Origin: Bacteroidota bacterium
GTDB lineage: Bacteria > Bacteroidota > Bacteroidia > Sphingobacteriales > Sphingobacteriaceae
Assembly: GCA_013287375.1 (NCBI GenBank)
Contig: JABDDX010000017.1
Coordinates: 1 to 37,063 of the forward strand
Reading direction: 5' to 3'
DNA length: 37,063 bases
A model generated the notes under the pieces. It saw nothing but the letters and a program-made list of their open reading frames with translations, did no database searches and was not told the origin of the DNA. Made by a program: the position numbers and the translations under genes. Shown here one piece after another: positions 7,001 to 14,539 of the stretch. Within the stretch, counting starts at the first letter, position 1. Every line of letters begins with the position of its first letter.

Positions 7001-7450
7001 TTATCCGTTAGCTACCAATTTATTCACACTCCTGTAAACAAAAGTGTTAAATATATGCCTGCGTGCAAAACGGCCCGGTGAGTCAGCGTTGATCAGTTTG
7101 CGGTAAGTTTCTTTAGGTACATCGAAGTATTCGTAAACACTCTCATCGCTAAAGTAAATCTTCAGCACCTGCGATTTATATTCAAAATCCAATATGCCTG
7201 CGTTTGCGGTAGTATTATTATATTCTTCCGAAGACTGGTCGATAGTTTCAGGCGCTATGCTTACCAAAAAGTGGTAGGCCTCAATAATAGTTTTGCTTTT
7301 TTCTTCAGCTTCCAGCTTTTCTTCGGGGCTTTCCTGAAATTTATCCGGGTGCCAGGTTTTCATCATCCCGCGATAAACGGTTTTCAGTTCCTGTAATTCC
7401 GCTTCCTTGGTTACGCCTAAAAGTTTTCTGTAGTCAACAATTTTTTTCAT
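7001..7450 (-). CDS. J-domain protein with C-terminal KTSC domain
   Basis: 149 residues from the ATG at 7450. The frame is open to 7522, but a TAnnTTTG promoter box at 7534-7541 would start the transcript next to that codon, and the upstream peptide is not domain-like. Residues 3-63 are a J domain (DYRKLLGV, helix II with KTVYRGMMKTW, HPD at 34-36, EAYHFL helix IV); the HPD tripeptide that stimulates DnaK ATPase is intact. Residues about 87-141 match the KTSC fold: FEYKSQVLKIYFSDESVYEY, VPKETYRKLINADSPGRF, HIFNTFVYR. KTSC domains are known mostly as small stand-alone or nucleic-acid-associated modules. The fusion suggests a co-chaperone that delivers a specific client to DnaK. Cytoplasmic; monocistronic with its own terminator. 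Confidence 0.85.
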   Translation of the reverse strand: MKKIVDYRKLLGVTKEAELQELKTVYRGMMKTWHPDKFQESPEEKLEAEEKSKTIIEAYHFLVSIAPETIDQSSEEYNNTTANAGILDFEYKSQVLKIYFSDESVYEYFDVPKETYRKLINADSPGRFARRHIFNTFVYRSVNKLVANG

Positions 7451-7533
7451 GATATCAATTCTTCGTCTGTAAATACTTATTGATGAACAGATACCAATCA
7501 AAAACAATCCCGGCCTTTCCAAAAATAATTTTG

Positions 7534-7541
7534 CAAAGGTA
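7534..7541 (-). promoter_or_regulatory. Bacteroidota -7 promoter box (TACCTTTG) for the J-domain/KTSC gene
   Basis: On the minus strand these bases read TACCTTTG, an exact match to the Bacteroidota consensus TAnnTTTG. No clear TTG lies 19 bases further upstream, so the -33 element is weak. It predicts a leader of roughly 75 bases to the ATG at 7450. Confidence 0.55.
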
Positions 7542-7638
7542 CGCTTTTGAAAGTCAATAATTTAGAAAATTTTAAAATGATAATATTAGGTTAATACACG
7601 GCGTAAACTACTCACCCCGACTACGCTTCGCTGGCCGG

Positions 7639-7737
7639 CCCTCTCTTCGCCTTTGGCGGAAAGAGGGCGAAACGTTTTAAACTGATTTTCTTAACGCTTT
7701 TCTTCCTTCCCCTCTTTCCGCGCAGCGAAGAGAGGGG
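7639..7737. repeat. Pair of CCCTCT hairpin repeats in the 7451-7815 gene-free stretch
   Basis: Two related hairpins: 7639-7651 with 7655-7667 (two mismatches) and 7709-7721 with 7725-7737 (two mismatches, loop GCA). They share CCCTCTTTCCG/CTCTTCGC arms with the element at 1424-1451. The phrase ATCGGGTGAGT follows at 7759-7769 and again at 7806-7816, where it runs into the folP stop codon. The rest of the stretch between the J-domain gene and folP shows only the promoter box at 7534; no reading frame there is convincing. Confidence 0.6.
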
Positions 7738-7815
7738 AGATCAAGCGACTTAGCGATGATCGGGTGAGTCAACCGCAAGCAAGGTTGTCACTAGGTAAAA
7801 CAAAAATCGGGTGAG

Positions 7816-8694
7816 TTACCTGCACAGCTCCCAAATCTTCACTGCCTCAACCGCCTCTTTCACATCATGCACCCTTAAAATATCAGCGCCTTTAGTTAGC
7901 GCTATGGCATTCAATGCTGTTGTACCATTCAAAGCCTCTTCTGCAGTAACACCCAGTTCGTTATAGATCATCCGCTTGCGCGATATTCCCACCAAAACCG
8001 GCAATTGTAGTACATTAAAATCCTGCAAGCGCTTCATCAGCGTATAGCTATGCTCCGATTTCTTGGCGAAACCAAAACCGGGGTCGATGATCACATCCTT
8101 CACCCCAAGCTGTTTTAGCTGATGATACTTCTTTACAAAATAATCAAACACCTCATCAAACACATTCTCATACTCAGCCTGCTGAACCATATTTTGCGGC
8201 GTGCCCTTCATGTGCATTAAAATATAAGGCACCTGCAACTTGGCAACGGTGGCAAACATATCCCCATCCAGTTCCCCGCCCGATATATCATTGATCACAT
8301 GCGCCCCGGCATTTATCGCCGCCTCTGCAACTGCCGCACGAAAAGTATCTATCGATAAAACAGCATCCGGGTAAGCAGCCACAATAGCTTCAACCGCAGG
8401 CAAAAGTCTATCAATTTCTTCCTGCGCTGATATATCCGCCGCACCCGGACGCGAGGAGTAAGCGCCGAGATCTAAAAATGCAGCGCCATCTCTTAACATC
8501 CTTTCGGCCTGGGCAAGTATAGCTTCTACATCCTGCTTACGGCTGCCTGCAAAAAAAGAATCCGGAGTAAGATTAATTATCCCCATTACTTTGGGTTGGC
8601 TTAAATCTATCAATTTACCACCCGCGTTTAGGGTAACCTTTTTATGAAAAAACGTATCTTTAGCCACAGATTTTTTGTTGTAAAGGTAAAACAT
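7816..8694 (-). CDS. folP: Dihydropteroate synthase
   Basis: Condenses 6-hydroxymethyl-7,8-dihydropterin diphosphate with p-aminobenzoate to dihydropteroate in folate synthesis; the target of sulfonamides. All family blocks are present in order: GIINLTPDSFFAGS (residues 38-51), DLGAYSSRPGA (75-85), SIDTFRAAVAEAAINAG (114-130) and INDISGG (134-140), ILMHMKGTP (158-166), IDPGFGFAKK, the sulfonamide-loop region GISRKRMI, and the final RVHDVKEA. 292 residues from the ATG at 8694, slightly long for the family. A GTG at 8667 (MAKDTFFHKK) would give 283 residues, and because a promoter-like TACCTTTA overlaps the first codons, that later start is a real alternative. It is divergent from DUF1599 with only 44 bases between the starts. 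Confidence 0.96.
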   Translation of the reverse strand: MFYLYNKKSVAKDTFFHKKVTLNAGGKLIDLSQPKVMGIINLTPDSFFAGSRKQDVEAILAQAERMLRDGAAFLDLGAYSSRPGAADISAQEEIDRLLPAVEAIVAAYPDAVLSIDTFRAAVAEAAINAGAHVINDISGGELDGDMFATVAKLQVPYILMHMKGTPQNMVQQAEYENVFDEVFDYFVKKYHQLKQLGVKDVIIDPGFGFAKKSEHSYTLMKRLQDFNVLQLPVLVGISRKRMIYNELGVTAEEALNGTTALNAIALTKGADILRVHDVKEAVEAVKIWELCR

Positions 8695-8738
8695 CTTTAT
8701 AAATTAACAGCGGCAACAAACCCACACATTACAATACT

Positions 8739-9281
8739 TTGAGCAATACATCTATAGAGTACGACGCGGTAATAAACACCTGTAAAGGGCTTTTCATCAA
8801 AAAAACCCACGACTACGGCACGGCATGGCGCATACTTCGCCCGGAGTCCATAACCGACCAGATTTTTATCAAAGCGCAGCGTATCCGCACCCTCGAAGAA
8901 AAAAAAGTATCTAAGGTTGATGAAGATATCACCAGCGAATACATCGGCATCGTAAACTATTGCGTTATCGCCATGATGCAACTGGAATCAACTGCTGATA
9001 CGCCACTGGAAATTCCGGCAGAGCAGGCAGGTGCCCTATTCGACGCGAAGGTGAAGGAAACCAAGGAACTAATGTCCGCCAAAAACCACGATTACGGCGA
9101 GGCCTGGCGCGATATGCGCATCAGCTCTCTAACCGATCTGATCCTGATGAAACTACTGCGTGTAAAGCAAATTGAAGATAACAAAGGCCAAACCCTCGCA
9201 TCCGAAGGCATAAAGGCCAATTATCAGGATATGCTAAACTACGCCGTTTTTGCGTTAATAAAACTTACACCGGCTCCTTAA
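8739..9281 (+). CDS. DUF1599 tandem-repeat protein (nucleotide modification associated domain 1 family)
   Basis: 180 residues made of two copies of the DUF1599 fold. Copy 1 (about residues 8-85): KKTHDYGTAWRILRPESITDQIFIKAQRIRTLEE, EYIGIVNYCVIAMMQL. Copy 2 (about 103-178): AKNHDYGEAWRDMRISSLTDLILMKLLRVKQIED, NYQDMLNYAVFALIKL. Each keeps the HDYG-x-AWR signature and the Asp/Lys/Arg helix, so both putative active or ligand sites look intact. The family is widespread in Bacteroidota, and related domains are associated with nucleotide modification in phages; the biochemical role is not known. The start is TTG at 8739: the frame has no ATG between it and the TAA at 8700-8702. It heads a co-oriented cluster with the DoxX-like gene (16-base gap). 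Confidence 0.85.
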   Translation: MSNTSIEYDAVINTCKGLFIKKTHDYGTAWRILRPESITDQIFIKAQRIRTLEEKKVSKVDEDITSEYIGIVNYCVIAMMQLESTADTPLEIPAEQAGALFDAKVKETKELMSAKNHDYGEAWRDMRISSLTDLILMKLLRVKQIEDNKGQTLASEGIKANYQDMLNYAVFALIKLTPAP

Positions 9282-9297
9282 TACAGGCACAAATATC

Positions 9298-10470
9298 ATG
9301 GCAAAAACCAAAGCAGGCAGCAATTCTTCAATTATATGGGCATCACGCATATTCGTAGGGCTGCTGTTTATTTTTTCAGGGCTGATAAAAGCTAATGACC
9401 CACTTGGTTTTTCCTATAAACTGGAAGAATACTTCGAGGTTTTCCATATCACTTTTTTAAATGATCTGGCGCTTAGCCTTGCCATTATTTTATGTGCTTT
9501 GGAGATGATCCTCGGCTTTGCCCTGCTGATCGGCGTCCGCGCCAAACAGGTAGCCTGGGGATTATTACTGCTGATTATTTTCTTTGCCTTTCTAACGTTC
9601 TATTCCGCTGCATTTAAGGTGGTAACTACCTGCGGTTGTTTTGGCGACGCGATTGTGTTAACGCCATGGCAGTCGTTCAGCAAAGATTTGGTTTTGTTAC
9701 TGCTGATCATTGTCCTGTTCCGCAACCGCGATAGGATCAATCCACTATTCAAACCCAAAACAGGTGATTATTCATTAATAATAGCCACCGTTGTTGCCTT
9801 GGGCGTTGGCTTTTATACCTACAATTATTTGCCGGTGCTTGATTTTCTGCCTTATAAAATTGGCGCCAATATCCCCGATGAGATGAAAACCCCTCCCGGT
9901 GCGCCAACGGATGAGTACGAAGAGATCTATCAGCTTAAAAATAAAACTACCGGTGCTACCAAGTCGATGAATGATAAGGAATACATCAAAAGCAACATTT
10001 GGAAGGACAGTACCTGGCAGATCATCGGCACGCCCGAATCTCACCTGATTAAAAAGGGTTTCACTCCAAAAATTCAGGACTTATCCATACAGGATGCCCA
10101 GCGGAACGATTATACCAAAGAACTGTTATCAAACCCATTCTACAGCCTTGTAATTGTAACCGACGATCTGCACAAAGCAAACCTCACTGCCCTAAGCAGT
10201 CTCAACGCGCTTTGCATCAACCTGATTCAGAATTACAATATGCGTACCATCCTGCTCACCTCAAATTCAGCCGCAGATGCCGAGGCTTTTGCCAAAGCGC
10301 ATCATTTGGTTAGCGAAATTTATTATGTAGATGGCGTACCGCTAAAATCAATGGTGAGGGCAAATCCGGGTGTGATGTTATTGAAGAATGGTACCATCGT
10401 CAACAAATGGCATTACCATACCGTACCGACTTATGATGAACTGGTAAAAAAATACCTCCAAAACCAATAA
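9298..10470 (+). CDS. DoxX/MauE-like redox membrane protein with thioredoxin-fold tail (BT_3928 family)
   Basis: 390 residues. Four membrane segments in the first 145 residues (about 13-32, 56-80, 85-108, 128-142) form a DoxX/MauE-like core: GLLFIFSGLIKANDPLGFSYKLEEY is the family opening, and C112-G-C114-F-G-D the conserved motif at the end of segment 3. A further segment at about 155-175 leads to an extracytoplasmic part ending in a thioredoxin-like fold (SLVIVTDDL, YYVDGVPLKSMVRANPGVMLL, IVNKWHYHTVPTYDEL). That fold has no CxxC, so it is not a classical oxidoreductase. The family often lies next to DUF1599 in Bacteroidota, as here. A role in quinone or disulfide chemistry is inferred from MauE relatives. 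The permease gene starts two bases after the stop. Confidence 0.85.
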   Translation: MAKTKAGSNSSIIWASRIFVGLLFIFSGLIKANDPLGFSYKLEEYFEVFHITFLNDLALSLAIILCALEMILGFALLIGVRAKQVAWGLLLLIIFFAFLTFYSAAFKVVTTCGCFGDAIVLTPWQSFSKDLVLLLLIIVLFRNRDRINPLFKPKTGDYSLIIATVVALGVGFYTYNYLPVLDFLPYKIGANIPDEMKTPPGAPTDEYEEIYQLKNKTTGATKSMNDKEYIKSNIWKDSTWQIIGTPESHLIKKGFTPKIQDLSIQDAQRNDYTKELLSNPFYSLVIVTDDLHKANLTALSSLNALCINLIQNYNMRTILLTSNSAADAEAFAKAHHLVSEIYYVDGVPLKSMVRANPGVMLLKNGTIVNKWHYHTVPTYDELVKKYLQNQ

Positions 10471-10472
10471 CC

Positions 10473-11531
10473 ATGTTAACCTACCTGCTGCGCAAACTAG
10501 TATATGGGCTCGCGGTAATGCTGGGTATTGTAGTGGTAGTATTTTTCCTGTTTAACATTTTACCTGTTGATCCAGCCCGAATGACACAGGGTCAGCGCGC
10601 CGATGTACAATCCCTGCAAGCCGTCCGCAAGGAATTTGGTTTGGATAAACCCATCCCCGTACAGTTCGCTTATTATTTGAATGATCTTTCGCCTATCGGC
10701 ATCCACGCCAATACGCGGGAAGAACAGCAGCGCTATCACTATATAAAATTATTTCCGGTTTCAGCCACAAATGTTGTCGCCCTAAAATGGCCTTACCTGC
10801 GGCGTTCATACCAAACCCGAAAGGATGTCACCTCGCTTTTGATAGAAGTTGTACCTAACACCCTGGTACTGGCCACAACCGCCATGCTCTTCGCCATCAT
10901 CATCGGCGGCTTTTTAGGCATCATCAGCGCAGTGCATCAAAATACATGGATCGACCGACTAGCAGTAGGCTTTTCAACCCTGGGCATCTCCGCGCCGTCG
11001 TTCTTCGCCGGTATCATCATCGCCTGGATATTTGGTTTTGTGCTGAGTAAATACACCGGGCTCAATATGTCAGGGAGTTTATACAGTTATGATCCTTTTC
11101 AGGGAGAGGTACTCACACTAAAGAATTTAATTCTGCCGATGGTCACCCTCGGCCTTCGTCCACTGGCTATCATCGTACAACTCACCCGCAGCGCCATGCT
11201 GGATGTTTTGGGTCAGGATTATATCCGCACCGCCAAAGCAAAGGGATTAAGCGATAACGCCATCATCTACCGCCATGCCCTAAAAAACGCACTTAACCCG
11301 GTTATAACCGCTGTGGCCAATTGGTTCGCGGGTTTAATGGCAGGTTCCTTTTTTGTGGAATACGTATTTGGCTACAATGGCTTAGGCAAAACAACGGTGG
11401 ATGCGCTCGAAATGTCGGATTTTCCGGTAGTGATGGGCTCCATAATTTTTATCGCATTTATTTTTGTGGTGATCAATATTTTGGTAGATGTTGCTTATGT
11501 TTGGATTGACCCAAGGGTAAAGCTCTCTTAG
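10473..11531 (+). CDS. Oligopeptide/dipeptide-type ABC transporter permease (OppB/DppB family)
   Basis: 352 residues with the OppB/DppB layout. The N-terminal membrane segment is LLRKLVYGLAVMLGIVVVVFFLFNILP, with the PxDPAR motif after it; then a long extracytoplasmic loop containing a LGLDKPIP-like element (FGLDKPIPVQF) and five further membrane segments. The cytoplasmic EAA loop that contacts the ATPase is AKAKGLSDNAIIYRHALKNAL near residues 250-272, and the C-terminus WIDPRVKLS is typical. It normally pairs with an OppC permease, ATPases and a binding protein. None is near, so partners must be encoded elsewhere. The loop at residues about 70-115 is longer than in E. coli OppB. It overlaps neither neighbour but starts two bases after the DoxX-like gene, so it is translationally coupled to it. 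Confidence 0.93.
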   Translation: MLTYLLRKLVYGLAVMLGIVVVVFFLFNILPVDPARMTQGQRADVQSLQAVRKEFGLDKPIPVQFAYYLNDLSPIGIHANTREEQQRYHYIKLFPVSATNVVALKWPYLRRSYQTRKDVTSLLIEVVPNTLVLATTAMLFAIIIGGFLGIISAVHQNTWIDRLAVGFSTLGISAPSFFAGIIIAWIFGFVLSKYTGLNMSGSLYSYDPFQGEVLTLKNLILPMVTLGLRPLAIIVQLTRSAMLDVLGQDYIRTAKAKGLSDNAIIYRHALKNALNPVITAVANWFAGLMAGSFFVEYVFGYNGLGKTTVDALEMSDFPVVMGSIIFIAFIFVVINILVDVAYVWIDPRVKLS

Positions 11532-11571
11532 TTCGCAGAGCATGGTTGATGGTTCATAGCAATAAATTTAA

Positions 11572-12111
11572 ATGGATAACGAAATAGATAACAGTTCACA
11601 CAAGCCCAATTGGGTATTTTTTATAGGATTTATGGGTTGCGGCAAAACTACCTGGAGCCGCAAGCTTGCTAATCATTTGGGTTATGAGTTTGTGGACCTT
11701 GATCACCTGCTGGAGGAACAATTAGGCATGACCATTGCCGAATATTTCTCCAGCTTTGGCGAAGAATCCTTCCGCAAGCTGGAATCCGACATCCTGAAAC
11801 AAACAAAATTTGCTGAAAACGCTATCATCTCCACCGGCGGCGGGCTGCCCTGCTTTTTTGACCATATGGAGTGGATGAATGCCAATGGCAAAACCGTCTA
11901 CATTAAATTATCACCCAAAACACTGGTCGACCGTCTCGAAAAAGGCAAAGCAAAACGCCCTTTACTGCGCGATAAACATGGCGACGAATTGCTCCAATTC
12001 ATTACTGACAAATTAGCCGAACGCGAAGGGTTTTATCTACAAGCCAGCCATATTGCCGATGGCATAAGCCTGAGCGTGGAGGGCCTGGAGGCACTTATCC
12101 AAAGCAAATGA
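11572..12111 (+). CDS. aroK: Shikimate kinase
   Basis: Phosphorylates shikimate at the 3-hydroxyl with ATP, step five of the chorismate pathway; cytoplasmic. 179 residues, normal length. Walker A is G19-F-M-G-C-G-K25-T-T, followed by the shikimate-binding Asp in FVDLDHLLEE, the FR of EESFRKLE, the glycine-rich ISTGGGLP loop, and the LID arginine region AKRPLLR. ATG at 11572, 40 bases after the permease stop, so it may share the upstream transcript. An intrinsic terminator follows the stop at 12119-12145. The Cys in the P-loop (GCGKTT) is a common variant. Confidence 0.95.
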   Translation: MDNEIDNSSHKPNWVFFIGFMGCGKTTWSRKLANHLGYEFVDLDHLLEEQLGMTIAEYFSSFGEESFRKLESDILKQTKFAENAIISTGGGLPCFFDHMEWMNANGKTVYIKLSPKTLVDRLEKGKAKRPLLRDKHGDELLQFITDKLAEREGFYLQASHIADGISLSVEGLEALIQSK

Positions 12112-12118
12112 TTACATC

Positions 12119-12145
12119 GGGGTATAGTTTATACCCCCTCTATTT
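12119..12145 (+). terminator. Intrinsic terminator after aroK
   Basis: GGGGTATA (12119-12126), loop GTT, TATACCCC (12130-12137), a perfect 8-bp stem followed by CTCTATTTT. It starts eight bases after the aroK stop and probably ends the DUF1599-aroK run. Confidence 0.75.
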
Positions 12146-12193
12146 TAAAATAACTTAGCTGAAACTATCTGTATTAAATGTTGTTGAGCTTTT

Positions 12194-12505
12194 ATGGACC
12201 ATAATGTATATTTACTAGCCACCGATCCTAAAAATTCCTGCCGGGACGTGATACATTCAAGGGATACCGCTTTAAAAATCAGGGTATTTTGCCTTGACAA
12301 TGAAAAATTCACCGTAAACGAGAACGAGATACAGCTATTTGGCTACGCCGACCATAAACTATACGCTTTTGAAACCATTAACATTGTAGCCGAAGATGCG
12401 CTTGATGTTGTAGGAGCCATCCAATGGTATGCCGACTACATTGGCGTCCCTGAAATGGAAATATTACCTGATGATCCCAGACATGGGCAGGATATTGCGA
12501 TGTAA
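12194..12505 (+). CDS. Small conserved-looking hypothetical protein
   Basis: 103 residues, soluble, acidic C-terminal half (PEMEILPDDPRHGQD). Alternating hydrophobic residues (ALKIRVFCLD, IQLFGYADHKLYAFETINI) suggest a small alpha/beta fold. Two Cys (residues 16 and 33) are not in a metal-binding pattern. It lies 82 bases after aroK, beyond a terminator, so it has its own transcript. No family recognised. Codon use is similar to neighbours, which supports a real gene. Confidence 0.6.
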   Translation: MDHNVYLLATDPKNSCRDVIHSRDTALKIRVFCLDNEKFTVNENEIQLFGYADHKLYAFETINIVAEDALDVVGAIQWYADYIGVPEMEILPDDPRHGQDIAM

Positions 12506-12540
12506 CACTCTAATTGAAATAAGTTTCTACAATTGTCCAT

Positions 12541-12608
12541 TGCACTTAAATAAGTTATGTGCAGGCTGTCACCCTGAGCGTAGTCGAAGGGTGAGCGCAG
12601 AGGCCCGC
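12541..12608. repeat. Dispersed repeat, copy A (TGYACTTAAATAAGTTA ... AGCGTAGTCGAAGG)
   Basis: Matches 32861-32933 over about 70 bases: both start TGYACTTAAATAAGTTA, continue with CCTGAGCGTAGTCGAAGGGTG and end AGAGGCCCGC. Copy A has lost the right arm of the hairpin that copy B keeps. A 76-codon frame overlapping this repeat is therefore not a gene. Confidence 0.75.
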
Positions 12609-12622
12609 AGCATCCCCCCGCT

Positions 12623-12671
12623 GTCCGAAGTTTCCAACTTCGGACGACTAAGCCTGTAGTCTGCGACTACA
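12623..12671. repeat. REP-like doublet, two palindromes
   Basis: First palindrome: GTCCGAAGTT (12623-12632), loop TCC, AACTTCGGAC (12636-12645), a perfect 10-bp stem. Second: TGTAGTC (12655-12661), loop TGC, GACTACA (12665-12671). Both have the AGTY-NNN-RACT core with a three-base loop seen around the RAYT gene. The doublet ends three bases before the stop codon of the GH9 gene. Confidence 0.8.
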
Positions 12672-12674
12672 CAA

Positions 12675-14420
12675 CTACAACTCCCCCTGCAAAGCCTCTA
12701 TCGCGTTAGCTAAATAAGCAAAAGGCGCATTCCAGTTAATGGCGATTTCATTTACCGCATAGGCACGATCGTCATCAATATAAGCCTCATCCGGCACAAT
12801 GGATGGCACCTGTATATGGTCTTGCATACCCGGGTTTGGTCCGCCAACTAACAGGCCGGGCACCGGCTCAACCACACCATCTGATTTAGATGGCCTATGA
12901 TGCGGATGCATAGGTGTTTTGCTGCCGTAACCGGTGATGTATGAATAACCGGTACCGTTTCTGCCTAAAATATAATCCAGGTTGCTCAAAGCATATCGTA
13001 AATATTTTTTATTACCCGAAAGCTTGTACGCCTGTATCAAAGCAATGCCCTCATTTGCCGCTATGGCGTTACTGCCCCAGTTAAAATTCCGCGGCGACTT
13101 ATCCATCACTGTTTCATAAGCATTGTCATCAGTCCCGTTGATGAGGCCATCCGCAAATGCTAATAGCTTTTGTTGTAATTCGGGCAATTGTTTAGGTGCT
13201 TTATCACCCAATAAACTCCCGTTTTTTATCAGCGTATAATAACCCAGAAGCCGCACATTGCTCCAGGTAGGTACGGGCATGTAATCATCGGGGATAAGGT
13301 CAACCGCTTTTAAATATTCTGGCTGTTTGGTGGTAACAAACAGTTCCGATGCTGCCCAGATGAATTCATCCCCAAAACTATCATCGCCATAAGCACCTGT
13401 GGTAACTTTAGGCGTAAATTTTTCATTCATTTTATCTTGGTCATAAGCCACGTCAGGATTTTTAATCGCCCAGTACCAAGCCTTTGTGGCTTTGCCTAAA
13501 CAGGAATCTGCCAAGCCCGGCAATTCCTTAGGATATTTACTAAAAGCACGACTCGCCTGCGCCATCACCGCGGCAAAATCAAGCGTGGCGGCAGTGCCTT
13601 TTTGCACTACATAGCGTGTTGCGTTAGCGCTATCGGGCATTTCAAATTTATCAAAGGCGGCATTGGTCAGCTTATGATAAACGCCGCCATCAACATCTTG
13701 CATGCACATCATCCAGCGCAGGTTCCACAATACTTCGTTTAAAATATCGGGCACACCGTTGCCGCTTTCCGGTATATTAAGCTTAACCGTTTTCATGTAC
13801 GCCGGAAAATCCTCATATAATGAAAGCAGGGTAGAGGTACTGATGCCGCTGTTAACGATGTATTTATTATAATCCCCTGCATCATACCACCCCCTCGGCG
13901 CCGAGATCACCGTTCCCGCCGGGCGCAATGCCGTAGCGGCAGAAGAATGCACCAGCACCGCCGTATCCGGATGGCCCTCAGCCCGATGCCATTTACCCGC
14001 ATATTTTTCCAATAGCGGTGTTGATGCCCGCATAAAATAATAAGCCTTGATGGAAGCATCTCCAACATTGCGATAAACATCTGTTTTTATCTCGAAGGGA
14101 TAGGATGATCCAATACCCGGCACAACAACTCTATATTTTCCGGGTTGATGATAAAAACTAAAATCAGCTATATAAGTATCATTACCGGCGAAATCAGGGT
14201 TGACGGATTTCAGCAACTTCCCGGTGAATACTACTTGATGATTGGGTGTTTGTAAGTAAAAGTCGCTTTTTTTATTAGTCAGTACAATGGCCGTTTTCGG
14301 CCCCTCAGGATAAAACCCAATCTGGTTTAACCGAGTTATAGTTGTGCAGTTAAAAGATTGCTGTTGTGCAAAGCTTTGTTGCATAAACAGCAGGATTATA
14401 AATGTAAAGAGAAATTTCAT
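12675..14420 (-). CDS. Secreted glycoside hydrolase family 9 endoglucanase-like protein
   Basis: 581 residues from the ATG at 14420 (MKFLFTFIILLFMQQSFAQ), which begins a clean signal peptide with likely cleavage after SFAQ. The frame is open 16 codons further, but that adds a hydrophilic peptide before the signal. Residues about 30-115 form an N-terminal Ig-like domain (CelD_N: LNQIGFYPEGPKTAIVL, GKYRVVVPG). Residues about 118-575 are the (alpha/alpha)6 GH9 catalytic domain: GWYDAGDYNKYIVNSG with catalytic Asp180 and Asp183, and DDRAYAVNEIAINWNAP with general acid Glu558. It hydrolyses beta-1,4-glucan or related beta-glucosides by inversion; it ends without a T9SS sorting domain, so it is likely periplasmic or released. 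Last in the run behind the TPR gene, 119 bases away. Confidence 0.93.
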   Translation of the reverse strand: MKFLFTFIILLFMQQSFAQQQSFNCTTITRLNQIGFYPEGPKTAIVLTNKKSDFYLQTPNHQVVFTGKLLKSVNPDFAGNDTYIADFSFYHQPGKYRVVVPGIGSSYPFEIKTDVYRNVGDASIKAYYFMRASTPLLEKYAGKWHRAEGHPDTAVLVHSSAATALRPAGTVISAPRGWYDAGDYNKYIVNSGISTSTLLSLYEDFPAYMKTVKLNIPESGNGVPDILNEVLWNLRWMMCMQDVDGGVYHKLTNAAFDKFEMPDSANATRYVVQKGTAATLDFAAVMAQASRAFSKYPKELPGLADSCLGKATKAWYWAIKNPDVAYDQDKMNEKFTPKVTTGAYGDDSFGDEFIWAASELFVTTKQPEYLKAVDLIPDDYMPVPTWSNVRLLGYYTLIKNGSLLGDKAPKQLPELQQKLLAFADGLINGTDDNAYETVMDKSPRNFNWGSNAIAANEGIALIQAYKLSGNKKYLRYALSNLDYILGRNGTGYSYITGYGSKTPMHPHHRPSKSDGVVEPVPGLLVGGPNPGMQDHIQVPSIVPDEAYIDDDRAYAVNEIAINWNAPFAYLANAIEALQGEL

Positions 14421-14539
14421 ACGTAGATGAGGTAACTGATCTTGAATATAAATATCGTTAAGAATCAATCAATTGCATAATACTTAATCCGCAAATTATC
14501 GGTAAAATTTAGCAGGATAATTATCTTCAAATTTTGCCG

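Noticed and set aside
12429..12659. 76-codon plus-strand frame
   Set aside because: Overlaps the end of the gene at 12194-12505 in another frame and then runs through the dispersed repeat and REP palindrome.
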